This document shows positions 52,364 through 61,169 of a stretch of DNA of 64,000 bases, one piece after another (positions within the stretch are counted from its first letter, which is position 1; each line of letters opens with the position of its first letter). Source of the stretch: Pseudoalteromonas sp. CO133X (GTDB lineage Bacteria > Pseudomonadota > Gammaproteobacteria > Enterobacterales > Alteromonadaceae); contig SGPE01000030.1 in assembly GCA_004208945.1 (NCBI GenBank), positions 496,001 through 560,000 of the forward strand. The letters run 5' to 3'. The notes under the pieces were generated by a model, which saw nothing but the letters and a program-made list of their open reading frames with translations, did no database searches and was not told where the DNA came from. The translations under genes and the position numbers were made by a program.

Positions 52364-52969
52364 TTATATTAATAACACAGATAAAACACTTAGCCAGATC
52401 AACTTGACCCAATACGATAGACGCTGATAAAAGCCAGTTAATTTTCTATTTTTCAAACCTTTAGCCATTTTTACTAAATAAAAAATAGCTAACAAAACGA
52501 CAATAATTGAAAACACTCTGAACTCAAAAGGAATATAAGTAGAGGCAGGGCTGAATGCGACTATTACTGGGGCAATTAAAAGAGATAAAAGCATCATAAC
52601 ACCCGCCCATGAGTGTATTTTACAGCTCAACGTTGGTGACTGGGTATAAGGGTCTTTATCCATTGGAAAGTAACCCGCAACCCATGTTCCTATTCCATGG
52701 AGCATTATAAGAATACCTGTAACGACAAGAGCAATGTTAGCATTATTAAGCTGTGTTAAATGCCAACCAAATAAGCAAAATATAAAACCGAGTGGATAAT
52801 TATTGATAATAGGTGATAACTTTTCAGTGGGGCTACCCGCAGCGCCTAATTCACTGCAAAATTGGTTTTTATGGTCGTAATTTGGGTAAAACTTAGCCGT
52901 TACGAAAACACCGACAGAAATCCAAATCGTAGCCAGTAAACCAGATAGCGCAGAAATGCTCTCAAACAT
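52364..52969 (-). CDS. DUF998 family membrane protein
   Basis: A 201-residue polytopic protein with six hydrophobic helices. The conserved DUF998 elements 'FCSELGAAGSPTEKLSPIIN', 'GTWVAGYFPMDKDPY' and 'CKIHSWAGVMMLL' are present. Function unknown. AAAGGA precedes the ATG at ideal spacing. It is a single gene in the accessory patch. Confidence 0.83.
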   Translation of the reverse strand: MFESISALSGLLATIWISVGVFVTAKFYPNYDHKNQFCSELGAAGSPTEKLSPIINNYPLGFIFCLFGWHLTQLNNANIALVVTGILIMLHGIGTWVAGYFPMDKDPYTQSPTLSCKIHSWAGVMMLLSLLIAPVIVAFSPASTYIPFEFRVFSIIVVLLAIFYLVKMAKGLKNRKLTGFYQRLSYWVKLIWLSVLSVLLI

Positions 52970-53209
52970 AAAAATCCTTTTATAATAAAATACATCTTAA
53001 TAAAAATTGCCGATGAGAATATCCTATTGAGCTTAATTATACTAGCGCAAGCAATTTGCTTATCACTACCTGTGACTTAAACAAATTCAGTGAGTAATTT
53101 ATGTTAATGCCAAAACAGGAGGGTGGAAGCACTCAGCACAGCGACTTGCAAAAGTGGTAGATAATTGCGTAGCAATTTGAATAACACTTTTACAGACCGC
53201 TGCCGTTGA

Positions 53210-53638
53210 TTATTGGCTTTTCTTATCTATCTTTTCGATTTGAAGTTTATCTAGTTTAAATCTAATATTATTAAGTTCTGTCAAAACTTTATTTAACTCC
53301 ATGTTATCATTTCTAATTTTTGACATCTCCAGCTGAAGCTTTTCATTTTCAAGCTTTAGCTTATTAATTTCGTGAGGTGTTTTTCTCCATGAATTAACCT
53401 TATCGAATATTTGAACGAGTATATATACTGTTCCAAAACCCGCTGCAATCAATTCCAATGAAAATGGTGAATTTAAACTAAGCTTTTTAACAATTAGATC
53501 CTCAGCATCATTATCTAACTCATTTATAAACTTGCTAGATGAATCTAAGGCACTAAATAAATCAGCAAAATCTGAAAGTGTTATATCTTCAAGATCTTGA
53601 AATGACATCTTTAGTGAGTACTGCTCTCGCTCATACAT
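53210..53638 (-). CDS. Hypothetical protein with membrane helix and coiled coil
   Basis: A protein of about 142 residues. It has an acidic N-terminal region, one hydrophobic helix ('LELIAAGFGTVYILVQIF') and a long C-terminal coiled coil rich in Lys, Leu, Glu and Asn (residues about 85-140). The start is uncertain: ATG 53638, ATG 53608 (MSFQDLED) and TTG 53671 are all possible, none with a good ribosome-binding site. A TAC/TAT triplet run encodes consecutive Tyr codons at the beginning. No family recognised. Confidence 0.55.
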   Translation of the reverse strand: MYEREQYSLKMSFQDLEDITLSDFADLFSALDSSSKFINELDNDAEDLIVKKLSLNSPFSLELIAAGFGTVYILVQIFDKVNSWRKTPHEINKLKLENEKLQLEMSKIRNDNMELNKVLTELNNIRFKLDKLQIEKIDKKSQ

Positions 53639-53692
53639 ATAGTAATAATAGTAGTAGACACTACCCTCCAATTAAAAATGAAAGTTAACGCC

Positions 53693-54133
53693 CTAAACAG
53701 CTGCACGCTGTTCAGCGTCTGGTTGATTTTGCTTGTTAGTATTCGATGGTGCCTGATCAAACTCTGTTGGAGGTGCGTTCCTTTTTGTCTTCTCAACAAT
53801 TAATTTGTATTTGTCCATCATATTCACAATTGCACTATTATCTGGATCTATCGTTCCTTCAAGCGCACTAGTTAAGTTAGCAATTTCTGCAGCATCATCT
53901 CTCGCCCTTACACATAACTGAGCTAACTTCAACTCTTCTTGAGTATTTGGCTTTGGCATTAATGAAATTTGGTTTTGCCAAGCTTGCTGCTTCTGAGTAG
54001 CGGCAGCGTTGATGCCAGCGAAAAGGTACTGGAGCTCATTCTTACGTTTTTTTGATTCATTTATAATTGCAGCTTGATATATGGCTATTGCAGTACCGAT
54101 TACCCCGATAACTAAACCCAAGACTTCCATCAT
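53693..54133 (-). CDS. Hypothetical membrane-anchored protein
   Basis: A 146-residue protein: N-terminal helix 'VLGLVIGVIGTAIAIYQAAI' as membrane anchor, then a charged helical region and a Gln/Asn/Pro-rich tail. AAGGAG ten bases upstream fixes the start at ATG 54133; the longer frame to 54241 is unsupported. The gene upstream of 53210 in the same direction, and possibly a partner: both have one membrane helix and a coiled or charged cytoplasmic part. Confidence 0.55.
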   Translation of the reverse strand: MMEVLGLVIGVIGTAIAIYQAAIINESKKRKNELQYLFAGINAAATQKQQAWQNQISLMPKPNTQEELKLAQLCVRARDDAAEIANLTSALEGTIDPDNSAIVNMMDKYKLIVEKTKRNAPPTEFDQAPSNTNKQNQPDAEQRAAV

Positions 54134-54570
54134 AACTCGAACTCTCCTTGAGAATACTAACAGCTTAATGATTAGAAGTGCGTATAGAAATTCCACTATT
54201 AAGTCTCTAAACACCATTCCAATTAATTTTAAACTAAACAACTCACGAATTTAATCTTTTATTAACTGAAATGCAACAAGAATATTCTGGTAGAAACCAA
54301 ACTAATCATCAAAGAGAGCCGAGTAAAAATTCGTTATATAAATTTACTCTAATTTGCTTCACACTCGAAGCAAACCTTAAGTGTATTTAACTTTAACGTA
54401 TTTAGGACACGATAAGTTAACGAATAGCCTTCTATATCTAAGTTAAGAAATTAGCAATAGATACAGTTTGCCTTTTGCTAGTTATAAAAATATCCACCGT
54501 AACTGCGCCAGAGCCAAGATTAATTTGTTACAATCTGCTTTTAATATGGCTAATACATAGGTTTTTCTTA
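54134..54570. other. Non-coding stretch with a small hairpin
   Basis: No supported gene. TTTGCTTC-ACACTC-GAAGCAAA at 54353-54374 forms an 8-bp stem without a clear T-run. The promoters of rlmF (plus) and of the minus-strand gene at 54133 must lie here. Confidence 0.4.
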
Positions 54571-55476
54571 ATGCATCCGCGAAATCGCCACTTAAATGGC
54601 TACGACTTTACTTTGCTATGCAAAGATACCCCTGCCCTAGCAGCTTTTATAAAGCGAACGCCAACGAGCACTGATACGATAGATTTCACCAATGCATTAG
54701 CGGTCAAAACGCTCAACCAAGCGTTATTAAAAAGCCATTACAAAATCGATTTTTGGGATTTGCCCGAGACCTACCTTTGCCCGCCGGTACCTGGGCGTGT
54801 TGATTACATTCACCACTTAGCTGATTTACTAGCAAAAGATAACCAAGGGCATATTCCAACAGGTAAACAAGTAAAAGTGCTTGATGTAGGCACAGGTGCA
54901 AATGTGATTTATCCGCTTACTGGTAATCACGAATATGGCTGGCACTTTACAGGTTCAGATATCGATGCCTTATCCGTTAAAATTGCAAAGCAAATTGTGC
55001 AATTTAATCGACTTAAAATTACTATAAAACAGCAAAGCAATACCAATAAAATGTTTACAGGGATTATTTCTCATAAAGATGTATTTCACCTTACTTTATG
55101 TAACCCACCGTTTCATGCCAGTGAACAACAGGCCAAACAAGGTACTGACCGTAAGTGGAAAAACTTAAACAAAGCCCCGCAAAAAGTGCTTAATTTTGGT
55201 GGCCGACAAAATGAGCTCTGGTGCGAAGGTGGTGAGCGCGAATTCATCAGTAAAATGATCATTGAAAGCCAAGAGTTTGCCGAGCAGTGTATTTGGTTTA
55301 CGTCACTGGTTTCTAAGTCTGACACCTTGCCAGCTTTAAAAAAATTGCTTAGTACACTTGATGTGAAAGATGTAAAAGTTATAAAAATGGCACAAGGCCA
55401 AAAAATAAGTCGCTTCATTGCTTGGAGTTACTTTGATAAAAACGACCGCCAAGCCATTCTAAACGAACTAGTATAA
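54571..55476 (+). CDS. rlmF: 23S rRNA (adenine(1618)-N6)-methyltransferase RlmF
   Basis: A 301-residue methyltransferase that methylates A1618 of 23S rRNA. 'HPRNRHLNGYDFTLLCKDTP' at the N-terminus, S-adenosylmethionine motif 'VLDVGTGANVIYPL', catalytic 'LTLCNPPFHAS' (NPPF), then 'LNFGGRQNELWCEGGEREFI' are all typical of RlmF/YbiN. I start at ATG 54571 (MHPRNRH); a track of codons upstream has no ribosome-binding site and does not match the family. ltaE follows after 10 bases and may be cotranscribed. Confidence 0.94.
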   Translation: MHPRNRHLNGYDFTLLCKDTPALAAFIKRTPTSTDTIDFTNALAVKTLNQALLKSHYKIDFWDLPETYLCPPVPGRVDYIHHLADLLAKDNQGHIPTGKQVKVLDVGTGANVIYPLTGNHEYGWHFTGSDIDALSVKIAKQIVQFNRLKITIKQQSNTNKMFTGIISHKDVFHLTLCNPPFHASEQQAKQGTDRKWKNLNKAPQKVLNFGGRQNELWCEGGEREFISKMIIESQEFAEQCIWFTSLVSKSDTLPALKKLLSTLDVKDVKVIKMAQGQKISRFIAWSYFDKNDRQAILNELV

Positions 55477-55486
55477 GGATAATAAG

Positions 55487-56494
55487 ATGATCGACTTTCG
55501 TTCAGACACAGTAACTAAACCTACAGCACAGATGCGCGCAGTTATGAATGACGCAGCTGTCGGTGATGATGTTTACGGCGACGACCCAAGCGTTAATCAG
55601 CTTGAACAATATGCTGCTGAGCGCCATGGTTTTGAAAGCGCCCTTTATTGTAGCTCAGGTACACAAGCAAATTTACTGGCACTGATGGCGCATTGTGAAC
55701 GTGGCGACGAATACATTTGTGGTCAACAAGCACATAACTACAAATTTGAAGGTGGCGGTGCTGCTGTTTTAGGTTCTATTCAGCCGCAACCTATTGAGAA
55801 TAATACTGATGGCACTATAGATTTAGACAAAGTAGTGGCTGCAATTAAAGCTGATGATTTTCACTTTGCAAAAACCAAACTACTGAGCTTAGAAAACACT
55901 ATTGGCGGCAAAGTACTCCCACTTAGCTACCTTAAGCAAGCAAGAGAATGTGTAAATAAACATAACCTTGCTCTGCACTTAGACGGTGCCCGTGTGTACA
56001 ACGCTGCGGTTAAGTTAGGGGTTGATATTAGAGAAATCACACATTATTTTGATTCGGTGTCTATTTGCTTATCAAAAGGGCTAGGAGCCCCTGTAGGCTC
56101 ACTTTTGTTAGGAAAAAAAGCATTAATAGATAAAGCGCGCCGCTGGCGTAAAGTGCTCGGTGGTGGTATGCGCCAAGCGGGTATGCTTGCGGCCGCAGGG
56201 CAGTATGCACTTGAGCATCACGTAGCACGACTTGCTGATGACCACGAGAACGCTGCTTATTTAGCACAGCAGTTAAACGCGTTAGCGGGTTTTGACACAT
56301 CATCGTTTCAAATTGATACCAACATTGTTTACGCAAATGTTGATGAAAGTATCGATTTAAGCGCTGTAGTAAAAGCCCTAAAAAAGCAAAACATACTATT
56401 TTCAGCAGGTAAACCACTGCGCTTAGTAACCCATTTAGGGGTCACTAAGCAAGATATTGATAGCTTTATTTCGGCGCTATCGGCCGAGGTTTAA
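55487..56494 (+). CDS. ltaE: Low-specificity L-threonine aldolase
   Basis: A 335-residue PLP enzyme that cleaves L-threonine and L-allo-threonine to glycine and acetaldehyde. Key parts: 'IDFRSDTVTKPTAQMR', 'DPSVNQLEQYAAERHGFESA', 'LALHLDGARVYNAAV', and the PLP lysine in 'VSICLSKGLGAPVGSLLLG'. The length equals that of E. coli LtaE. AAGGATAATAAG gives a strong ribosome-binding site. The last 18 bases overlap the end of tdk on the other strand. Confidence 0.94.
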   Translation: MIDFRSDTVTKPTAQMRAVMNDAAVGDDVYGDDPSVNQLEQYAAERHGFESALYCSSGTQANLLALMAHCERGDEYICGQQAHNYKFEGGGAAVLGSIQPQPIENNTDGTIDLDKVVAAIKADDFHFAKTKLLSLENTIGGKVLPLSYLKQARECVNKHNLALHLDGARVYNAAVKLGVDIREITHYFDSVSICLSKGLGAPVGSLLLGKKALIDKARRWRKVLGGGMRQAGMLAAAGQYALEHHVARLADDHENAAYLAQQLNALAGFDTSSFQIDTNIVYANVDESIDLSAVVKALKKQNILFSAGKPLRLVTHLGVTKQDIDSFISALSAEV

Positions 56495-57061
56495 CGCTTC
56501 TTTATAATGTTTGCGGCACACCGATACGTAGCGGTCGTTGCCGCCAATTTCTACCTGATTACCGTCAGCTATTGCATTGCCCTGTTCATCTGTGCGCAGT
56601 ACATGGTTCGCTTTACGGCCGCAATGGCACACCGTTTTTAGCTCAATGAGTTTATCTGCCCATGCAAGTAGGTATTGTGAGCCGCTAAACAACTCGCCCC
56701 TAAAGTCATTACGTAAGCCATAACAAAGTACCGGTATACCTAATTCATCAACTACATCAGTCAGTTGCATAACTTGCTCTTTTGATAAAAACTGACATTC
56801 GTCAACTAAAATACAGTGACGCTTTTGCTCCGCGTGCAACGTTTTAATCAATTCAAATACGTTTTTATCAGCATCAAAAATGTGTGCATCAGCTTGTAAA
56901 CCAATTCGCGATGACACTTTACCCACCCCTGCACGATCATCTATTGCCGCAGTTAAAATAACGGGTTCCATACCTCGTTCACGGTAGTTAAATGCAGATT
57001 GTAAAAGTGTTGTCGATTTTCCTGCATTCATCGCAGAATAATAAAAGTACAGCTGTGCCAT
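56477..57061 (-). CDS. tdk: Thymidine kinase
   Basis: A 194-residue thymidine kinase of E. coli type: Walker A 'YYSAMNAGKSTTLLQSAFNY', lid 'VSSRIGLQADA', Walker B 'ILVDECQFLS' and a C-terminal zinc site 'CHCGRKANHVLR' and 'VCRKHYKEAL'. Start at ATG 57061 (MAQLYFYYSAMNAGK) matches E. coli Tdk; upstream in-frame codons add a non-conserved piece. It phosphorylates thymidine in the salvage pathway. Confidence 0.95.
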   Translation of the reverse strand: MAQLYFYYSAMNAGKSTTLLQSAFNYRERGMEPVILTAAIDDRAGVGKVSSRIGLQADAHIFDADKNVFELIKTLHAEQKRHCILVDECQFLSKEQVMQLTDVVDELGIPVLCYGLRNDFRGELFSGSQYLLAWADKLIELKTVCHCGRKANHVLRTDEQGNAIADGNQVEIGGNDRYVSVCRKHYKEALNLGR

Positions 57062-57148
57062 GAGGTTGCCCATAAAATAAAGTCGCAATATGCTACCTTA
57101 ATCACGCCGTAACATCACCCTTTCCTTTGCGTTTTAAAGTGCAGTGTT

Positions 57149-57958
57149 TTAATCGGTCACGTTTAGATGAAGAAGTTGAGCGTAATGAGAGGAAATAGGT
57201 TGTTTTGCTAGCTGCTGCCACACTAGTTTAACAACATTTTCATGTTTTGAATAAAAGCTGTTTGAAAAAGCTAAATAAGCCGTTGTCGTATTAAGCGGCG
57301 GAAATACAGGCGCTAATTTATGTTTATGGTATACAGACAAATCAACTGTGTTATTACCGATTTCGCATATTGCTAACGTTGCATCTGCATTTCCTGCTAT
57401 AACTCGATTCACCGCCTCTTGTTGCGTAAATGAATGCTCTATAAAAAATGTTTCTTCACTTGCAGCATCACCAATAAATAACCCATTTGGCACAACAAGA
57501 GAGAACGCTTTTCGCTGAAACACTTCCCGCGACTCCCACTTGGTATGAAAGCGCCTATTACCAAGTAAACATTGGCTAAATCGTGTAAGTGCAAATTCGC
57601 TAATAGGTTGCTTATTGTTATTAACAGGAAAAGCCGCATAGCTTAACTTTTCGTTATTAAATGCGCTTAGATGAGCATCCATTTCGCCTGTTTTTATTGC
57701 TTCGATACAAGATTGCCGTGTTTTTTTGTGCAAAATAAAATTTATCTTAGCTAGGTTATCGTCAATATGTTTTAAAATATTGAATTGGGTTTGCGCTGCA
57801 AAAATGGGGATTTCATTCCGAGCGTTCAAAAATAGTGGCGCTTTCGCAGAATCAGCATAACAAATATTGATAGTCTGTATGCTTCTGGCTTGCGAATAAA
57901 ATGTGGCAAACACGGCAATGGCTACTACACACCTAATATAAAATAACGTCACTGTCAT
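57149..57958 (-). CDS. Periplasmic solute-binding-like protein (SBP_bac_3 type)
   Basis: A 269-residue protein with a signal peptide (cut near 'ATFYSQA', residue 24) and the layout of a periplasmic amino-acid-binding-like domain: 'INICYADSAKAPLFL', 'CIEAIKTGEMDAHLSAFNN', 'AAFPVNNNKQPISEFALTR', 'EAVNRVIAGNADATLAICE'. No transporter permease is adjacent, so it may be a stand-alone binding or sensing protein; such orphans are common in Alteromonadales. Ligand unknown. Confidence 0.75.
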   Translation of the reverse strand: MTVTLFYIRCVVAIAVFATFYSQARSIQTINICYADSAKAPLFLNARNEIPIFAAQTQFNILKHIDDNLAKINFILHKKTRQSCIEAIKTGEMDAHLSAFNNEKLSYAAFPVNNNKQPISEFALTRFSQCLLGNRRFHTKWESREVFQRKAFSLVVPNGLFIGDAASEETFFIEHSFTQQEAVNRVIAGNADATLAICEIGNNTVDLSVYHKHKLAPVFPPLNTTTAYLAFSNSFYSKHENVVKLVWQQLAKQPISSHYAQLLHLNVTD

Positions 57959-58011
57959 AATAAACTACGAATTTAGTAAATTAATACCAGTGTAGAAGCC
58001 AAACTTAATTT

Positions 58012-58485
58012 TTACAAAATGCCTTCGTGCCTAAGCAACCACTCTTTTCTACTAAGTCCCCCAGCGTAGCCTGTTAGTTTACCATTTGCGCCAATAATTC
58101 GATGGCATGGCACAATTATACTGATTGGGTTTTTGCCATTTGCCGCCCCTACTGCACGCACTGCTTTTGGGTTATTAATAGCCAGCGCAATATCTTGGTA
58201 ACTCTTACTTGCGCCAAATTCAACGTTCATTAGTGCACGCCAAACTTGCCTTTGAAAGTCTGTACCTTTGGTATCTAACGGCACAGTAAACGCAGTACGC
58301 TCACCGTTAAAATATTCATTCAGTTCGCTAATACAGATTAAAATCGGTGTTAGTGTATGTTCATTCACCTTATCTGTTTGCATAATTTCAACTGGGTAAA
58401 AGCCTACATAGCTAATACCTTTTGAAGTACTTTGAATGGTAATGTCGCCAATGGGGCTTGGCATAATAACTTGTTGCATGCTCAT
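58012..58485 (-). CDS. ogt: Methylated-DNA--protein-cysteine methyltransferase
   Basis: A 157-residue O6-alkylguanine-DNA alkyltransferase. The acceptor Cys lies in 'ISIIVPCHRIIGANGKLTGY' (PCHR), with 'GASKSYQDIALAINNPKAVR' and 'VGAANGKNP' before it. It removes alkyl groups from O6-guanine by self-alkylation. The start ATG 58485 overlaps the stop of the Ada-AlkA-like gene (ATGA), so the two repair proteins are translationally coupled. The ORF to 58533 is an extension inside the neighbour. Confidence 0.93.
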   Translation of the reverse strand: MSMQQVIMPSPIGDITIQSTSKGISYVGFYPVEIMQTDKVNEHTLTPILICISELNEYFNGERTAFTVPLDTKGTDFQRQVWRALMNVEFGASKSYQDIALAINNPKAVRAVGAANGKNPISIIVPCHRIIGANGKLTGYAGGLSRKEWLLRHEGIL

Positions 58486-59831
58486 AGTTGCTGCCATAGT
58501 TGAAAAGTTAAATATGAACGAAAAGGTGCGCATCGTTCGCTATCAAATTCGCTTACTCCAGCGAGGGCTTTTTTAACCCCTAAATCGCCAGCCAGTAAAA
58601 TATCAGGGTGGCTTTGACCACGCAGTTTGGCGTAATTAACTGTCCATGGGCCAATACCTTTTAGTTCTAGCCAATTATCAAGTTCTTGGTTGTCTGGGTT
58701 TTGATAACAATAAGCACTTAAACGCCTAAGCGCATCTTTACGTGCTTGCGGCATTTTAAAAAAGTCGAGCTCTGAGTTAGCGACCCACTCGGGGCTTGGA
58801 AAATAAGAGGTGTCGCTGTGCTGATTAAACTCGTTCACAAGCTGCGTTACTAGGTTATGAGCAGCCGTTACACTTACCTGCTGACCAAGGACGGCGCGAA
58901 TACCCGCTTCATACTCTGACCAAATCCCAGGTAATCGCAGCCCTTCACTTAGCGGCATTGCACCTTTGAGCTCTGCATTTAAATGCAGCTCTATGGTGTG
59001 CGTATCGGCATCTAAATCTAGCACACGTCGAATATTGTTGATCACTTGCTGTAAATAACGGGTGTTATCAATATCAATGACCACTTTAAAGTGATTTTTA
59101 TGCTCAACAAAATGTGCGGTAAATTGCCCTTGGCAATGTTTGTCTTTAAAGGTTCGACCATAGCTCGTTGCAGTAAGCCATTCAAGGCCACTAATCAAAC
59201 GGCGCTGTAAAAAGCCATGGTATGCCTGCCAATTATAAGGCGGCCTAAAAGCCAGTGTTAAATTTAATGTCGCACTTGGCTTTTTATCTGACTTACGCAG
59301 CTTGGACGGGGCAATATTTAATTGCTTCAAAAATGCATCATTAAAACGGCGGATACTGTTAAAACCTGATGCAAATGCGATATCTGCCACCGACAAATCG
59401 GTTTCTTGTAATAACTGCTTGGCAAAATTGCATTGATTAAATAATCGATATTGGGTGATCGAGAGTCCAAAATGTTGATTAAACAAACGACGTAAGTAAC
59501 GACTCGACACCCCTAGCCTATCAGCTAATACCTCACAATCGTAGGCTTCTCCTTTATCAATGAGTTGCTTAGCACGTAATGCGGTGGTTTTGGTCCCTAA
59601 CCATGCAGGGCTATTGGGGGCACTGTCTGGACGACAGCGTATGCAAGGTCTAAAACCAGCTTGCGCGGCTAAATGCGCGTACTGATAGTACTCAACATTT
59701 TTTTCTTGCGCAGTCGGTGCGGGGCAAATAGGTCTGCAATAAATGCCCGTACTTTTAACAGCAACAAAAAATACGCCGTCAAAACGAGCGTCACGGCTTT
59801 GCCTCGCTGTTTGCCATTGTTGGCTAGTCAT
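58482..59831 (-). CDS. Ada-AlkA fusion: 3-methyladenine glycosylase with AraC-type domain
   Basis: A 449-residue fusion. The N-terminal Ada-like zinc domain has Cys in 'STGIYCRPICPAPT' and 'GFRPCIRCRPD'. A two-helix AraC domain (residues about 85-185, 'LADRLGVSSRYLRRLFNQHF') follows. The C-terminal AlkA glycosylase domain has the helix-hairpin-helix 'LKGIGPWTVNYAKLRG' and the catalytic Asp in 'LAGDLGVKKAL'. It removes alkylated bases and probably activates its own operon when the N-terminal Cys is methylated. With ogt it forms a two-gene adaptive-response unit. Confidence 0.92.
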   Translation of the reverse strand: MTSQQWQTARQSRDARFDGVFFVAVKSTGIYCRPICPAPTAQEKNVEYYQYAHLAAQAGFRPCIRCRPDSAPNSPAWLGTKTTALRAKQLIDKGEAYDCEVLADRLGVSSRYLRRLFNQHFGLSITQYRLFNQCNFAKQLLQETDLSVADIAFASGFNSIRRFNDAFLKQLNIAPSKLRKSDKKPSATLNLTLAFRPPYNWQAYHGFLQRRLISGLEWLTATSYGRTFKDKHCQGQFTAHFVEHKNHFKVVIDIDNTRYLQQVINNIRRVLDLDADTHTIELHLNAELKGAMPLSEGLRLPGIWSEYEAGIRAVLGQQVSVTAAHNLVTQLVNEFNQHSDTSYFPSPEWVANSELDFFKMPQARKDALRRLSAYCYQNPDNQELDNWLELKGIGPWTVNYAKLRGQSHPDILLAGDLGVKKALAGVSEFDSERCAPFRSYLTFQLWQQL

Positions 59832-59922
59832 AATTATTCTCGTTACTCGCTAATATGCTTAGCTTAACTGAATAATTTTTTTTGACTAGCCAGTTTCGGA
59901 CCTTAACCTATTTGATAAACGT

Positions 59923-60534
59923 TTATTTAGTTGCTGCTAAATAACGGCGCTCAACTTCAGGCCAATTAATAACCTCATAAAATGCGGCGATGTATTCAGG
60001 ACGACGATTTTGATATTTCAAATAATAGGCGTGTTCCCATACATCTAGGCCCAGTATAGGTGTGTGGTTATGCATCAAAGGGCTATCTTGATTTAGGCTA
60101 CTTTCAACAACAAGCTGGTTGTTCTTATCAACACATAACCAAGCCCAGCCACTACCAAAGCGACTAACCGCTGCATTGGTAAATTGCTCTTTAAACTGAT
60201 CAAAGCTACCGAATGCTTCAACAATCGCTGTATTTAATTCACCACTTGGCTGACCGCCACCGTTTGGTGTCATCACTTGCCAAAATAATGAATGATTATG
60301 GTGACCGCCCACATGCTCTTGCACCGCTTGTTGTAATGATTCAGGAAGTGAGCCTATAGTACGAAGTAACTTTTCAGCATCCTGCTCACTATAGTGGCTG
60401 CCTTCTAATGCGGCGTTAGCTTTATTGATATAAGTTTGATGATGGAGTGTATGATGAATTTCCATCGTTTTCGCATCAATATGTGGTTCAAGTGCTTCAT
60501 AGCTATATTCTAATGTCGGTAATGTGTAAGCCAT
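59923..60534 (-). CDS. sodA: Manganese-type superoxide dismutase
   Basis: A 203-residue Fe/Mn superoxide dismutase. Metal and active-site segments: 'MEIHHTLHHQTYINKANAAL', 'VGGHHNHSLFWQVMTPNGGG', 'GSGWAWLCV' and 'LDVWEHAYYLKYQNRRPEYI'. GGG and 'D-S-P-L-M' are typical of the Mn branch. The second of two tandem ATGs (60534) has AAGGA at the better spacing. It is the last gene of a Fur-type orfX-sodA unit and detoxifies superoxide. Confidence 0.94.
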   Translation of the reverse strand: MAYTLPTLEYSYEALEPHIDAKTMEIHHTLHHQTYINKANAALEGSHYSEQDAEKLLRTIGSLPESLQQAVQEHVGGHHNHSLFWQVMTPNGGGQPSGELNTAIVEAFGSFDQFKEQFTNAAVSRFGSGWAWLCVDKNNQLVVESSLNQDSPLMHNHTPILGLDVWEHAYYLKYQNRRPEYIAAFYEVINWPEVERRYLAATK

Positions 60535-60549
60535 CATGTTTCCTTATCA

Positions 60550-61056
60550 TTAATGAAGTAACTGTGTTTTGTGAGGATGATCACTCAATACATGATTTAT
60601 GCGTGTGATCAATTCAGGAAAATCTGCGGACATTTGGGCAAATTTAACCAATTCAAAATAGGTTTTGTGATGATGATGCAGAACGAGATGTCGTATTTTT
60701 TCATTGGGATGGCATAACACCAAACTAAGCTTTTGATGAGCATGGCATAACCAATTACATGCTTTTTCTGGTTGACCCATCACTTTAAACGTATCTGCTA
60801 AGTTATGCGTTGCAACAACAAACGCCGGGAAGCAATGTGATAGTGAATCGGCCACTGTGTGGCTGTAGGGTATATTCGTAAACTGTGCCATCAATGTCTC
60901 TGCAATATTTGCAGCGACTGTATAGTGGTCACGAGCAACAACTAAGTCCCCACATTCAAATGATAAATTTCCTTCATAAATTGCCTTTTGCCATGGGGCA
61001 AGTGCATCGTCAATTGGTTGATATGTTGGCGCTGTGTGGGATGTTGTTTGAGTCAT
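60550..61056 (-). CDS. OrfX-like helical protein upstream of sodA
   Basis: A 168-residue protein, His-rich (for example 'RHLVLHHHHKTYFELVKFAQ'), mainly helical and TPR-like ('FECGDLVVARDHYTVAANIA', 'VVATHNLADTFKVMGQPEKA'). Pseudomonas carries an unknown gene called orfX between fumC and sodA, with a similar size and pattern. Start at ATG 61056 behind AGGTGATTTT. sodA follows after 15 bases. A metal-related role under iron limitation is plausible; the function is unproven. Confidence 0.7.
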   Translation of the reverse strand: MTQTTSHTAPTYQPIDDALAPWQKAIYEGNLSFECGDLVVARDHYTVAANIAETLMAQFTNIPYSHTVADSLSHCFPAFVVATHNLADTFKVMGQPEKACNWLCHAHQKLSLVLCHPNEKIRHLVLHHHHKTYFELVKFAQMSADFPELITRINHVLSDHPHKTQLLH

Positions 61057-61112
61057 AAAATCACCTGCACTTAAAACCTGTGTATTTAAACTACACACAG
61101 AAAAGACCAAAT

Positions 61113-61131
61113 GCAAATGATTTTTATTTAT
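61113..61131. promoter_or_regulatory. Fur-box-like site upstream of orfX-sodA
   Basis: GCAAATGATTTTTATTTAT matches the 19-bp Fur consensus at about 11 positions; the half site AAATGATTT is the best part. It lies 57-75 bases ahead of the orfX start. The match is weaker than at 22165-22179. Confidence 0.45.
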
Positions 61132-61169
61132 ATTTTAATTTATTGTTTTACAGCTAAACTTAGTTGCTT

